The position numbers and the translations under genes were made by a program. Shown piece after piece: positions 21,130 to 32,819 of a DNA stretch of 64,000 bases. The DNA comes from Timema cristinae (lineage: Eukaryota; Arthropoda; Insecta; Phasmatodea; Timematidae), in assembly GCA_039000515.1 (NCBI GenBank), contig JBCFYV010000001.1:54845904-54909903 (forward strand). Reading direction: 5' to 3'. How positions within the stretch are numbered: position 1 is the stretch's first letter; every line of letters begins with the position of its first letter. Below the pieces are notes generated by a model. The model did not search any database. It was given only the letters and a program-made list of their open reading frames with translations, and was not told where the DNA came from.

Positions 21130-22225
21130 CCCGTCATCCCACGACTGAACCGTGGTCCTGAACTGCATCTTTGACACGGAGTGTAGAGAACCCGTCATCC
21201 CACGACTGAACCGAGGTTCTGAGCTGCATCTTGGACACGGAGTGTAGAAAACCCGTCATCCCACGACTGAAGCGTCGTTCTGAGCTGCATCTTGGACACG
21301 GAGTGTAGAGAACCCGTCATCCCACGACTGAACCGTGGTTCTGAGCTGCATCTTGGACACGGAGTGTAGAGAACCCGTCATCCCACGACTGAACCGTGGT
21401 TCTGAGCTGCATCTTGGACACGGAGTGTTAGAGAACCCGTCATCCCACGACTGAACCGTGGTTCTGAGCTGCATTTTGGACACGGAGTGTAGAGAACCCG
21501 TCATCCCACGACTGAACCGTGGTTCTGTGCTGCATCTTGGGCACGGAGAGTAGAGAACCCGTCATCCCACGACTGAACCGTGGTTCTGAGCTGCATCTTG
21601 GACACGGAGTGTAGAGAACCCGTCATCCTACGACTGAACCGTGGTTCTGAGCTCCATCTTGGACACAGAGTGTAGAGAACCCGTCATCCCACGACTGAAC
21701 CGTGGTTCTGAGCTGCATCTTGGACACGCAGTGTAGAGAACCCGTCATCCCACGACTGAACCGTAGTTCTGAGCTGCATCTTGGACACGGAGTGTAGAGA
21801 ACCCGTCATCCCACGACTGAACCGTGGTTCTGAGCTGCATCTTGGACACGTAGTGTAGAGAACCCGTCATCCCACGACAGAACCGTGGTTCTGAGCTGCA
21901 TCTTGGACACGGAGTGTTAGAGAACCCGTCATCCCACGACTGAACCGTTGTTTTGAGCTGCATCTTGGACACGGAATGTAGAGAACCCGTCATCCCACGA
22001 CTGAACCGTGGTTCTGAGCTGCATCTTGGACACGGAGTGTAGAGAACCCGTCATCCCACGACTGAACCGTAGTTCTGAGCTGCATCTTGGGCACGGAGTG
22101 TAGAGAACACGTCATCCCACGACTGAACCGTGGTTCTGAGCTGCATCTTGGACACGGAGTGTTAGAGAACCCGTCATCCCACGACTGAACCGTGGTTCTG
22201 AGCTGCATCTTCGACACGGAGTGTA
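21130..22225. repeat. 61-bp minisatellite, 18 units
   Basis: The motif CCCGTCATCC or a one-base variant begins units at 21130, 21191, 21252, 21313, 21374, 21436, 21497, 21558, 21619, 21680, 21741, 21802, 21863, 21925, 21986, 22047, 22108 and 22170. The period is 61 bp, or 62 after an extra T in the GTGTTAGAG variant. Each unit contains a short hairpin, CCACG-ACTGAAC-CGTGG. The minus-strand frames within it are repeat artefacts. Confidence 0.97.
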
Positions 22226-22550
22226 TGTCCTAAGCGTGGTTATGACCGGGTGATATTTCCTCTACTCGTGTTATGAGGTGTGGCCAGGTTAAGTTGAATA
22301 ACATTCATTTATATAAGAGCTAGATAGTAGAAGCTAGAATTCTTATCAAACGGCATAGCTGAATCTCATAGCAGGTGGTAATTCATTTAATTGAATTTAA
22401 AAAAACAAAATTACTTGGTTATTTAACTCACACTTTCTAAGCAAAGTGCTATTTTAGTCAACAGCAATCAAACCAGCTTGGTTTAGTACATTAACACTTA
22501 ACACTTGACAGCTTAAATCAGTGTTAAGATCTTTATTATCTGAACTTTAA

Positions 22551-22606
22551 GGAATTCTGGTCTCTTTTAGATTGGTAGTCAGACTCCCTGACCACTCAGC
22601 TACGGG
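22551..22606 (-). mobile_element. Degenerate tRNA-like SINE head
   Basis: The minus strand shows TAGCTGAGTGGTCAGGGAGT, a good A box, then TCTGACTACCAATCTAAAAG (anticodon-loop-like) and a decayed B box. It is a SINE head or tRNA pseudogene. Confidence 0.4.
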
Positions 22607-22609
22607 GAA

Positions 22610-23999
22610 AAGAATAATGTGGGATAGGTCAATATTGTCTAGAGAGGAGTGATGTTGGCTGTGTCAACATACTATTTGTAGATACCTAAGTTGGTGTTAT
22701 ACATCTCTTGGACACCTACTATAAAGCATTATACAGATTCTGAACAATATTTTAGGTTAGCTCTTCGAGAGCTTCCAATTCTTATAGATCACCTTTATAT
22801 GGGAAAGGGAGGGGGGGAGGGTTGCCCATGGATTTGCAAGATTTCAGTTACTTCACACATGTCACCTTTAAATATGCTTGAGAAATAATATATTGTATAC
22901 AACATTATCAATCACGTGGTTGTCTCACACACATTAAAATGGTTTGAACAAGATAAGAATTAATTATATGATTCATTTTAAACAAGTTGGCATGAGTAGT
23001 TAATTTAAGAATGAGGTTTACTTGGAAATAACATTGAAATGACCTACAGATTTAAAGGCAACTTGTAACTGGTTGTTAGGTAGTTTCTGCCTTAAAAGGT
23101 CTTTCACCCCCTAGTTTTTTGGACAACTGAGAAGAGAGAGACAATGAGTTGGGTGGGGATGTTGAATTTTGGCATTGAACTACAGCTTATTAGTTTCATG
23201 GAAATACCTGAAATCGCTTTACTTTTCCTGAGGATAATTTTACCTACTTGTTACCTTCCGGTAAAAGAAAAGAGTAATATTTATACTAGATATTCATTCA
23301 TATAAATTTTTCCAAAAATAATCAATATTTAAAATAATGCAAGGACAATAGTTAGGTATTAAAAAAAAAAAATTTTAAGTGGTTACGGAACTAGTGAAGC
23401 ATTTATTCATTTAGAATGTAATGTAACAAACATGGATAATACATTTTTATTTGATAAATTTAGCTATACATTTAAATAACTTAACCACAAACACACATGT
23501 TTGTTTAGAAAGTACAAATAATTTCAAACACACTATTAAAGTAGCTTATTACATATAATTAATTGATTAAAAATATAAATTTATTTTTTGTTTGATAATT
23601 CAATCGACAGGTTCACTTTGACATGTTTATTGTCCTGTTTGATACTTTACCAAAAGTAAAATCCCGTTAAATTGAATCAACAACAGTATTTTTGTGTTTT
23701 TTCTTCCAAATTTGTACTCAATATTTTGAACCTTTTTAAACTCAAAATATCCATAAAATCTAATGGTTACATTTTAATATCCATTGCACACAAAAATGTT
23801 TTAACAAATAGTTTGGTCCCATAAAATAGTAGTTTTTTCTATGAACGCCTAAACATACCAAAAATAGCTGCTAACACTTGAAATGTAACCACTATTGATG
23901 AACCAGATTTAGTTTAAAATTTAATGAAACAAAGTTTTGTGTCAGCCACATTAAATATGTAAGAAAATGTTAAAGTTTTTGATGTTTTTTATTCAGTTA
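22610..23999. other. AT-rich stretch without recognised gene
   Basis: No coding domain or repeat family was recognised up to the target duplication of the gypsy element. Confidence 0.5.
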
Positions 24000-24003
24000 G
24001 TAA

Positions 24004-25490
24004 TGAACCGTCCTAATGGGGTGGAGGCTCAAACTACAAGAAAGGTACATACAAAAAAGGGGGGGACATCAGGAGTGAATGCAAGGAGTTCTGTCTTTTC
24101 AAGGTTTAAAGACAACATTCAAATCATCAGATCTCGCAACTCCCACCTGTCGCAGAGTAAAACATATGGATAGTCCATCTCAAGAGAAGGTAAAGAATTT
24201 ATACTGCCCCTCATGTTCACCATATTAGAAAACTTACTTAAATATACTCTCGTATACCTAGGGTATGGTGGGTAAATCTTATATTATAAATCACGTCAAG
24301 AAGATATTTGTAGAATATCAAATTTATTTTAAAAGGATTAAATATTGAACATCAAATATAGTTAATATATATATAATTGTATAATATATATAGTTTTCAC
24401 CAAAAAGTCGTAAAAATGTTATAGTATTATCAGTAGATTTTAGAAAGTTCATAACAAACAAATAATCATTTACTCTACTTTAGTGTTACAAAACTTTTAT
24501 AGGCTTTGGTTCCCTTTCCTTTTTTTTATAATGGCAGTCATAATATTTGTGATGATTAAGATACGTTACAAGAGGAAGCTTACAATAATATGGTTTATAT
24601 CTTAACAGTTAAATACCAAAGCTTATTTACACTTAATAACCTCCTTGAACTAAACCTAAGAAAAATACCCTAATTTGGTATCCACAAATTTACTCCGAAT
24701 AATTTATAACAATAAATAGCCACGAGTCTATAGCAAAGGTACAAAAGTTTTAATCCTAAGTTCAACCAACTCAATGTTCCCGCGAACATGCATTTAAATA
24801 TTTCTCACAGAAATATCGAGTTAAAAAACAAACATTCTATATTGATGAAAGAAAATCGATATCTCACAAAAGTTAATAATCGATTATTATCCAGCAAGGA
24901 TTACGACTCGATTCGCATTGTGATACCAACGAGGTCACATTAAATTTACTACAATGCTCCATATTTTGAGATAAATTGAAATGACGTCAAAACTGAATTT
25001 AGAATAATTAATATTAATACAAAGCTAAGTTAGAGTTGCCAGAAAATAAATTAGATCTTACATTATAATATGAATGAAGCCGGAGCTTCTCCTACTCCTA
25101 GTACGGTTAAGGCCCAATTGTGTCGATAGTAGGCTCAGATGCCCGTATAAATACAATCTGCCACAGAGGGGGAAAAGAAGGGAGACATTGTGGGGGAAAA
25201 CATTTAGGATCGCCAGGGAACATATTGCGCATGCCTAAACCGAACTTCGGGGAAGTTCGTGGCCGGTCGGGAATCTTCACGATGTGGATATCCGCATTGC
25301 GTCAGTCAGTCCACTTTACGGGCGTCGCCGATTTGCGTCCCATTCTTCAAGTTAATATTAGTTTTGTTGCGGTCCCGCGAAGTTACGTCCGACTTGTGTC
25401 TATCTTGCATGGAGCCTCGGCAGCGGGCAAACAGGGTAAGTCAGCGCCTTGTTGTTGTTTAGAGTCTATGGTACGCCATCCGATGCTACA
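24004..25490 (-). repeat. 3' LTR of the gypsy element
   Basis: 1487 bp, from TGAACCGTCC to GATGCTACA. An AT-rich half lies at the left and a GC-richer half at 25080-25490. The small plus-strand frames within it are duplicated in the other LTR and have no protein signature. Confidence 0.97.
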
Positions 25491-25505
25491 AATCTCCCCC
25501 CCTTG
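25491..25505 (-). promoter_or_regulatory. Polypurine tract
   Basis: On the coding (minus) strand, AAGGGGGGGAGATT lies directly before the 3' LTR, the expected position and composition of the plus-strand primer. Confidence 0.7.
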
Positions 25506-26342
25506 AAGGGGCGAAGGGGGATGGAGTAGGCCATCACATCCTTCTACTACTTTTTGGCGCCAGATTGTCCTCCAGGACCCTTGTAGATCGGATGTGTGTG
25601 TCCGCTGCGACCGCCGAAGGGATTAGGCACAATGCCCAACGCCAGGTCGTTCAGCTGCCCACCATAGTAGCTCCACCGTTTACATCTGATAGAAGGCTGC
25701 GAACCGCCACCACAATCTTTTCCACATCAGGTCTGCATCACCAAGCCACTTCCCTCGCGGCATGCGCACGGGATAAAGGGAAGGGGAGGGAGACGACATA
25801 GAAGACAGGACTCCTCTGGGCTGCACACACAAAAAAAACAGAAGCAGTAAACAGAATTAAATGTTCTCATCCCTACTTAATTAGGGTCCTTATCCAATGT
25901 TCAAAAAAAAATTTATATATATTATTATTTTTTTTCTCTCGCTCTCACACGAGGAAAAAAGGATTAGACTAGTTATCACATGGTGCAGTTCGTAGTTTCA
26001 ATGGCCGCCTGGTAGCACAGAATCAGCCAGTCATTAGCCACTCGGTGCACTATTCCACTAGTTTTGCACTTGTCACTACTACGAGGACGTATCTTGATTA
26101 GGTATACACATGTCCGGCACATAATAAAAAATGTACATATATTTATATCATTCAAAATACTTGCCCTGGGCCCAGGAGTAGCAAAGAATAAACAATCCCT
26201 AACCTACCATTTACTTGCTAACGTTATAAATATATCTAAGTACATATATATATGTATATATATATATTAGTTATCACAATATCCTAAACTCACATAAAAA
26301 ATTTAAAAAAGGTCCACACCATATCCCTAGGGACAATTGGGC
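25506..26342. other. Non-coding 3' part of the gypsy element
   Basis: About 840 bp between the integrase stop and the polypurine tract. It contains a TA-rich microsatellite at 26243-26268. No envelope-like frame was seen on either strand. Confidence 0.6.
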
Positions 26343-29312
26343 TCAAACCTTAGGGTGGGAAGATAAACCTTTTTTTAAATGGCTAACATGAGCTCGCCTA
26401 GAAATAGATACATCCTTCACATTCTTGAGATAGACGGTCACGGGGGTCAGAAACTTGTCAACCGTCCATGGACCACTCCACCTCTGGCACAACTTCGCTG
26501 ATCTCTTCTCCGCCGAGGAGCTCAAAGGGAATTCCCTACATAAAACGCTATCCCCCACACAGAAGGGAACGGGGAGTCTCCCTTTATTATAAGCAGTAGC
26601 CACCCTTCTTTGAGCCCTTTTAAGGTGATCCAGGGCACGTTGACATCTATCCTTATGGGAGGAGTCATCATAATTCTCTAATAATGGGTCTATGTTCCAA
26701 ATGGCTAATAGGGGGTGATTCAACTCTCTACCCAGAAAGATGGAAGCAGGAGAACAGCCAATCGAATCATGGAAAGCAGAATTGAAAGCTAAATTCAAAA
26801 AATCCAAGTCTTGATCCCACGCATTCTGCGTCTCACTGTGGTAAATAGTAAGAGCTATGACTAAGTTGCGGTTGAATCTTTCCACCTGGTTGGGTCCGGG
26901 GTGGTAGGGGCTAGTGGTCACATGTTTGATTCCCCAACCGAAACACATGTTTTTGAAACAGCTAGATCGGAAACAAGGACCATTATCACTGACCACAACA
27001 CGTGGTGCTCCAAATAATGCCCACACTCATCTGCAGAGGGCGTTGACAGTAGTGGTAGCCTTCATATTGCGCAACGGGATCAGAACCACGAACTTGGAAA
27101 AGGCATCTACCAAAATAAGGATACACGAATTACCTAAAGTGGAACGGGTGATTGGCCCAATATAATCGATGAAGACCTTGTCCCAGGGACGTTGGGCAAC
27201 ATCGGCCGAATGGAGCCCAACTCTGGAATTTTGGGCGGGTTTAGCCTTTTGGCAGCTCTCACAATGGCTAACCCACTCCTTCACATCGTTATACAAACCG
27301 GGCCAGAAGAATTCCTTAGTAATTTTCCTAAAGGTTTTTAAAACTCCAAGATGGCCACCATATGCAGAATCATGAAAATATTTCAGCAACATTGATCGCA
27401 CCGCCCCTGGCACAACCACTTTCCTGCACTTCCCTTTAGAATTCGTCACAACTAAGAGCCCCTTGAATATAGCATATGACCCTATTTTCTCCCCTCTAGA
27501 TATCCTGTCTTTTAAGTCTACACACCACGGATCGTTATTTTGGTGGTTCCCAATCGACGTAAAAGATTCAGGAATGGACTGAATAACACAGGAAGCAGGA
27601 GCTACCTCGAGAGAACCAATAGGAGAGTTATCTTCCGCCATGCGGGACAAAGCATCTGCCACAACGTTATGTTTCCCGGAAATGTGGTGGGTGGAGAACT
27701 TGAACCTGGATAGTCTCCAAACCCATCTCCCTATTTTCCCTAGCTGCTTGGGGTGACCCCACATCCACGCAAGAGCCTGGTTATCGGTGTAGAGCTCGAA
27801 TTCTCGTTGCTCTAGGTAGTCGGCGAAACGCTCAACGCCTGTGACACAGGCGAGACATTCCTTTTCATAGGCGCTGTATCGCCTCTCGGCATCGGTGAGA
27901 GTTCGACTAGCAAAGGCTACCGGCCGTACTCCCTCCGATGACCTCTGAGACAACACAGCCCCCAGAGCCACAGACGAAGCATCAACATGAAGGAGAAATG
28001 GAGTAGAAAAATCGGGCATCCTTAGTACCTCGGGGGAGATAAGCTTTTCTTTCAATAGGTTAAAAGCCTGAGCCTGCTCCTCACCCCAACAAAAGGTGAC
28101 ACCTTTCCTCTTTAGAGCATTGAGCGGAGCGGTAATCTCTGAAAAGGCTGGGACAAATCTGGCGTAATAGGCACACATGCCAACAAAACGCATCACGCCC
28201 TTGAGATTTGAGGGGGGAGGGTAATTAATGATGGGGCTGATTCGCTCGGGATCTATAAGGAGGTTTCCCTCAGAAATAACATAACCCAGGTATTTGATGG
28301 AGGGTTTTGCCCAAGTAACCTTATCGGGATTTACGGTCAGGCCTGCTCGCCTTAATCGAGTCAACACTTCCTCTAAATGCACTAAATGATCCTCAAGCGA
28401 ATTGCTATATACACATATGTCATCCAAGTAGTTAAATACATAATCGTATTTTATGTCAGACAACACATGGTCCAGTACGCGACTTAAGGCTTGTCCGCCT
28501 ATACTACAGCCAAGGGGGACACGGTTAAATTCGTATTGTCTCCACGGAGTGACAAAAGCAGTAAACTTTTTTGAAGACTCTGTCAAGGCGCATTGCAAAA
28601 AGCTTGCGTTGAGATCAATCAGGCTAAATACACGAGCTCTACCAAGATGCTGAAAGGCTGATTCTACGCTAGGCATTGGGTATGGGTCAAACTGGATATT
28701 TTTGTTGACTTTCCTATAATCGACGATAAGTCTGAAGCCTTCCCCTTTTTTGGGTATAATAAATGCTGGACTTGCATACGGTGAGTTCGAGGGGCGGATG
28801 ACCCCTTTTGATTCTAAATCATTGATCAACTCCCGAAAAACCTTCATCTTGGGCGGAGCACATGAGTACGGACCTGATCTAATGGGAATGTTGTCACTCA
28901 TTACGATTTCATAAGGCAGGACGTTACAACTACCTAACCTGGTAGTAATGACGTCTGAAAACTTAGATAGCAGACCCCTAATGGCTATTTTACCATCATC
29001 AAACAAACATAAACTATGAAAAATATGATTAGTATAAAACGGGATTTTAACCCTGGGCGAAAACCCAAATCTTAACTCCTTCCTAGCCAGGTCAATGACA
29101 GCACCAGTTCCCCACAGGAAGTCATTACCTAAGATTAAGTTGTAGGGTAATGATGGAACACAATACAAGTCCCTCTTCCAAGAAAACCCCTTTATTTTTA
29201 TGGAAAGACTCACTTTCTCACTAACTTTAAGGAGGTTGCCATTGCCTAAGACAAAGGCCTTAACACCGACTTTCCCCACCAGTATCTTCCCAACATAATT
29301 TAAACTATTCAA
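26343..29312 (-). pseudogene. Gypsy Pol: RT, RNase H, integrase; one nonsense codon
   Basis: The frame runs 29312-27027 (761 codons), stops at TGA 27029-27027, and continues in the same frame to 26343. The first 110 residues finish the protease and linker. RT follows at about residues 130-310, with the catalytic NYLDDICVYSNS. RNase H has PFLLHVDASSVALGAV and ELYTDNQALAWMWG. The integrase zinc module is H..GH.G and C..C in GGHLGVLKTF and HCESCQKAK. The integrase core has DYIGPI before the stop and VVSDNGPCF and NQVERFN after it, the D, D and E positions. A GPY/F-type tail is present (CQRWSGPWTVDKF). The enzyme set copies the RNA and inserts the DNA; the stop within integrase makes this copy defective unless it is a sequence error. 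Confidence 0.95.
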
Positions 29313-29521
29313 AAATCAACACTAATAAACGAAGCACTTGAACCAGTGTCAAGTAAGGCAGAGCCAGGCACGGATCTAATAGAGAATCCAACAACAGGGG
29401 AAAGGGGGATAGAAGATTTGGAAACTTCACGCGCGGCGGCCCCCTTACTACCACCACGCGTCACACGTTTCCCGAGGGGCACTCCCACTGAAGGTGCCCT
29501 AATTGACGGCAACGATAACAT
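29309..29521 (-). pseudogene. Gypsy protease segment
   Basis: The frame contains SALLDTGSSASFISVDF with the aspartic protease DTGSS catalytic motif. It ends at a TGA after GATTTTTGA, and the Pol frame continues one base out of phase. The break lies at a run of five Ts, so it may be a one-base loss or a programmed shift; a simple indel is more likely. Confidence 0.85.
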
Positions 29522-30547
29522 CGGACGTGGGTTAAATCAGAAGATCTCCTTGACCTATTCCCGCCTCTTTGCCTAGTAGTGGGACTAGAACCCACGTTCA
29601 TAATAGGCCTGGTAATAGTCGCAAGTTGGGGGGGTCTTTCCTGTCTGAAGTTACGGGTACCTGCGCGGGAAATTCATACAAATATTCCCTCTCGGCCAAA
29701 AGTGAACCCTCTATACTGGACGCCAACGAGTAAAGCTCGGAAACAGTAGTAGGCCTATAAGAAAATATGAAATGTCTCCTTGTCAAAGGGGACACATTTT
29801 CAAGGATAATATCCACTATGTCATTCTCAGGTACATTAATACCCAACACTTCAATCGCCTCAGAGATAGCCAAGATAAATACTCGAAAGGGTTCCTGAGG
29901 AAACTGAAAACGGCGAACGTTTTGCTTATACAGGGTATCCTTATCTCTTTTAGACACTAGAGATTCTAATATGCGACTTTTCACCCTAGTCCAGGGAAGA
30001 CCTAGCTGAATACACTCAGTGATTAAGTGTGCCAGAAATCCTGACGTCTTGCCAATACATAAGGTTAATAACTCTAAGTCCCCTACGAGTCTGAGTTTCC
30101 AAACTCTATGAACCTCTACCAGAAAGTTAAATAATTCCGGGGGCGATAACCCATCGCACACCGGCCAAAGTCTAACGCGCTCGCTAGCGACCTTACTTTG
30201 TGTTTTGGAGAGAGTACTAGAAATATGTGGACTAGTGGCGGGGACAACGGGAGGAATTGGGAGTCCACTAACCCCCTCTATCACTACAGGCTCAAGTTTG
30301 TGCTGATCCCCATCCTCACAAGAAGGCTGGCTAACGTTATAAACAGTGTCCTTATTATTAGGGTCGCTGGACTTACAAATATTCTCGACAGCAAGGACCG
30401 CAAAACAGCAACAGTTGCCTCGGGGGGGAATGGGATTTTCCTCGCCTTGAGCTCCTCACGCAGATCGGAGCCGCTGAGCAGGTAGATTTCAGACCGCGAG
30501 CTGATCGTGCTTCCAGAGGCAGAGTCCATGGCAGTCGTGTGATTCAT
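29478..30547 (-). pseudogene. Gypsy Gag, frameshifted
   Basis: It starts at ATG 30547 (MNHTTAMDSASG). Residues 25-55 look like a SAP-like helix pair (SGSDLREELKARKIPFPPEA), common at the start of insect gypsy Gags. After a frame change near 30380 the main Gag follows (30284-29598) with RLWPVCDGLSPPELFNFLVE, QFPQEPFRVFILAISEAI and a capsid-like helical character. A CCHC zinc knuckle, CYRCRQLGHLQWECPSG, sits at about 29522-29470 in another frame. The protein builds the particle and binds RNA. At least two frame breaks separate the parts. Confidence 0.85.
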
Positions 30548-30623
30548 GAAACAGAATTACAAAAAATTAGTTAAACAGAACACGCAAGATGCAATCACTC
30601 TGAGCGCAGGGTGGCGCAGATTT

Positions 30624-32109
30624 TGAACCGTCCTAATGGGGTGGAGGCTCAAACTACAAGAAAGGTACATACAAAAAAGGGGGGACATCAGGAGTGAATG
30701 CAAGGAGTTCTGTCTTTTCAAGGTTTAAAGACAACATTCAAATCATCAGATCTCGCAACTCCCACCTGTCGCAGAGTAAAACATATGGATAGTCCATCTC
30801 AAGAGAAGGTAAAGAATTTATACTGCCCCTCATGTTCACCATATTAGAAAACTTACTTAAATATACTCTCGTATACCTAGGGTATGGTGGGTAAATCTTA
30901 TATTATAAATCACGTCAAGAAGATATTTGTAGAATATCAAATTTATTTTAAAAGGATTAAATATTGAACATCAAATATAGTTAATATATATATAATTGTA
31001 TAATATATATAGTTTTCACCAAAAAGTCGTAAAAATGTTATAGTATTATCAGTAGATTTTAGAAAGTTCATAACAAACAAATAATCATTTACTCTACTTT
31101 AGTGTTACAAAACTTTTATAGGCTTTGGTTCCCTTTCCTTTTTTTTATAATGGCAGTCATAATATTTGTGATGATTAAGATACGTTACAAGAGGAAGCTT
31201 ACAATAATATGGTTTATATCTTAACAGTTAAATACCAAAGCTTATTTACACTTAATAACCTCCTTGAACTAAACCTAAGAAAAATACCCTAATTTGGTAT
31301 CCACAAATTTACTCCGAATAATTTATAACAATAAATAGCCACGAGTCTATAGCAAAGGTACAAAAGTTTTAATCCTAAGTTCAACCAACTCAATGTTCCC
31401 GCGAACATGCATTTAAATATTTCTCACAGAAATATCGAGTTAAAAAACAAACATTCTATATTGATGAAAGAAAATCGATATCTCACAAAAGTTAATAATC
31501 GATTATTATCCAGCAAGGATTACGACTCGATTCGCATTGTGATACCAACGAGGTCACATTAAATTTACTACAATGCTCCATATTTTGAGATAAATTGAAA
31601 TGACGTCAAAACTGAATTTAGAATAATTAATATTAATACAAAGCTAAGTTAGAGTTGCCAGAAAATAAATTAGATCTTACATTATAATATGAATGAAGCC
31701 GGAGCTTCTCCTACTCCTAGTACGGTTAAGGCCCAATTGTGTCGATAGTAGGCTCAGATGCCCGTATAAATACAATCTGCCACAGAGGGGGAAAAGAAGG
31801 GAGACATTGTGGGGGAAAACATTTAGGATCGCCAGGGAACATATTGCGCATGCCTAAACCGAACTTCGGGGAAGTTCGTGGCCGGTCGGGAATCTTCACG
31901 ATGTGGATATCCGCATTGCGTCAGTCAGTCCACTTTACGGGCGTCGCCGATTTGCGTCCCATTCTTCAAGTTAATATTAGTTTTGTTGCGGTCCCGCGAA
32001 GTTACGTCCGACTTGTGTCTATCTTGCATGGAGCCTCGGCAGCGGGCAAACAGGGTAAGTCAGCGCCTTGTTGTTGTTTAGAGTCTATGGTACGCCATCC
32101 GATGCTACA
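30624..32109 (-). repeat. 5' LTR of the gypsy element
   Basis: 1486 bp, the partner of 24004-25490, with one fewer G in the run near 30680. The sequence just inside it (AAATCTGCGCCACCC on the coding strand) does not begin with the TGG expected of a tRNA primer-binding site. Confidence 0.97.
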
Positions 32110-32113
32110 GTAA

Positions 32114-32819
32114 GAACAGCAAATAAAAATCAATAATTTTATGACTATAACTTATAAGGCTTAACTTAAGTATTCTGAATGTCCTTTGGATATTATAATA
32201 CATTCTTTCATACTTGGTACTTTGTGGCCCAGTTTCACAGAAACTATGACTATACTAGATCGCAAGAAATGGATTTAAAACAAATTTAAAAAAAAAGCGT
32301 TTTAAGACACATGATTCTTAGACTTTCTGGCCTAAATCACATTCTCATTTTTAATTTAGAGTCCTCTAAATTATATAATTTGCGAAAATGTCTTTGAAAA
32401 TTTCACAAAATATCCGTTCTTATGGACAATATTAATTTTTAAGCGCCTCTATTAATACTTAAAAATCATACTTTATTTAAACTTATTTTATACTGTAAAT
32501 TTGTGGAGTTTCTACCCTCCGCCCCCCCCCCCTTCCCAAATGCTTTGGATACACTTAGTTCTCTAGATTTATGCCAAATATAAACAATCGTAACATAACC
32601 ATCACTTAAAGTAATGCAATTAGTGGTTTGAGTTACGTTTAGATTATTTTTATAATTTAATTGTTTTTAGTAATTTGGGGTCAGATCTAACTAATATTTG
32701 TGGCAATATAAATATGTTTCCAAGGAATTATTTACTATATGCTACTACTAATAGCTAATAAATGCATATGCTTAAATCACCTCAGCCAGAACTACCAATC
32801 TTAACCAGAATTACCAACC
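32114..32819. other. AT-rich spacer
   Basis: Contains a C-rich run near 32520-32533. No gene was recognised. Confidence 0.4.

Larger units (their letters stand above)
24000..32113 (-). mobile_element. Ty3/gypsy LTR retrotransposon, about 8.1 kb, young
   Basis: Two LTRs (24004-25490 and 30624-32109) start TG and end CA. They differ, as far as I can read, only by one G in a homopolymer, and are flanked by the 4-bp duplication GTAA (24000-24003 and 32110-32113). Coding is on the minus strand, so the right LTR is the 5' LTR. The order is Gag, protease, RT, RNase H, integrase. Near-identical LTRs mean a recent insertion, yet the coding region carries a few frame breaks. No envelope gene was seen. 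Confidence 0.97.

Noticed and set aside
21130..22225. CRISPR-like array
   Set aside because: Units are continuous 61-bp repeats without unique spacers; it is a minisatellite in a eukaryotic genome.
25120..25506. 128-codon frame repeated at 31739-32113
   Set aside because: It lies in the LTRs, starts with a non-ATG codon and has no protein signature; the duplication is simply the LTR pair.
25506..26342. Envelope gene of the gypsy element
   Set aside because: The space between integrase and the LTR is too short and has no membrane-protein frame.
29309..29330. Programmed frameshift between gypsy protease and RT
   Set aside because: The site has only a five-T run and no clear slippery heptamer or following structure; other frame breaks in the same element make a simple indel more likely.
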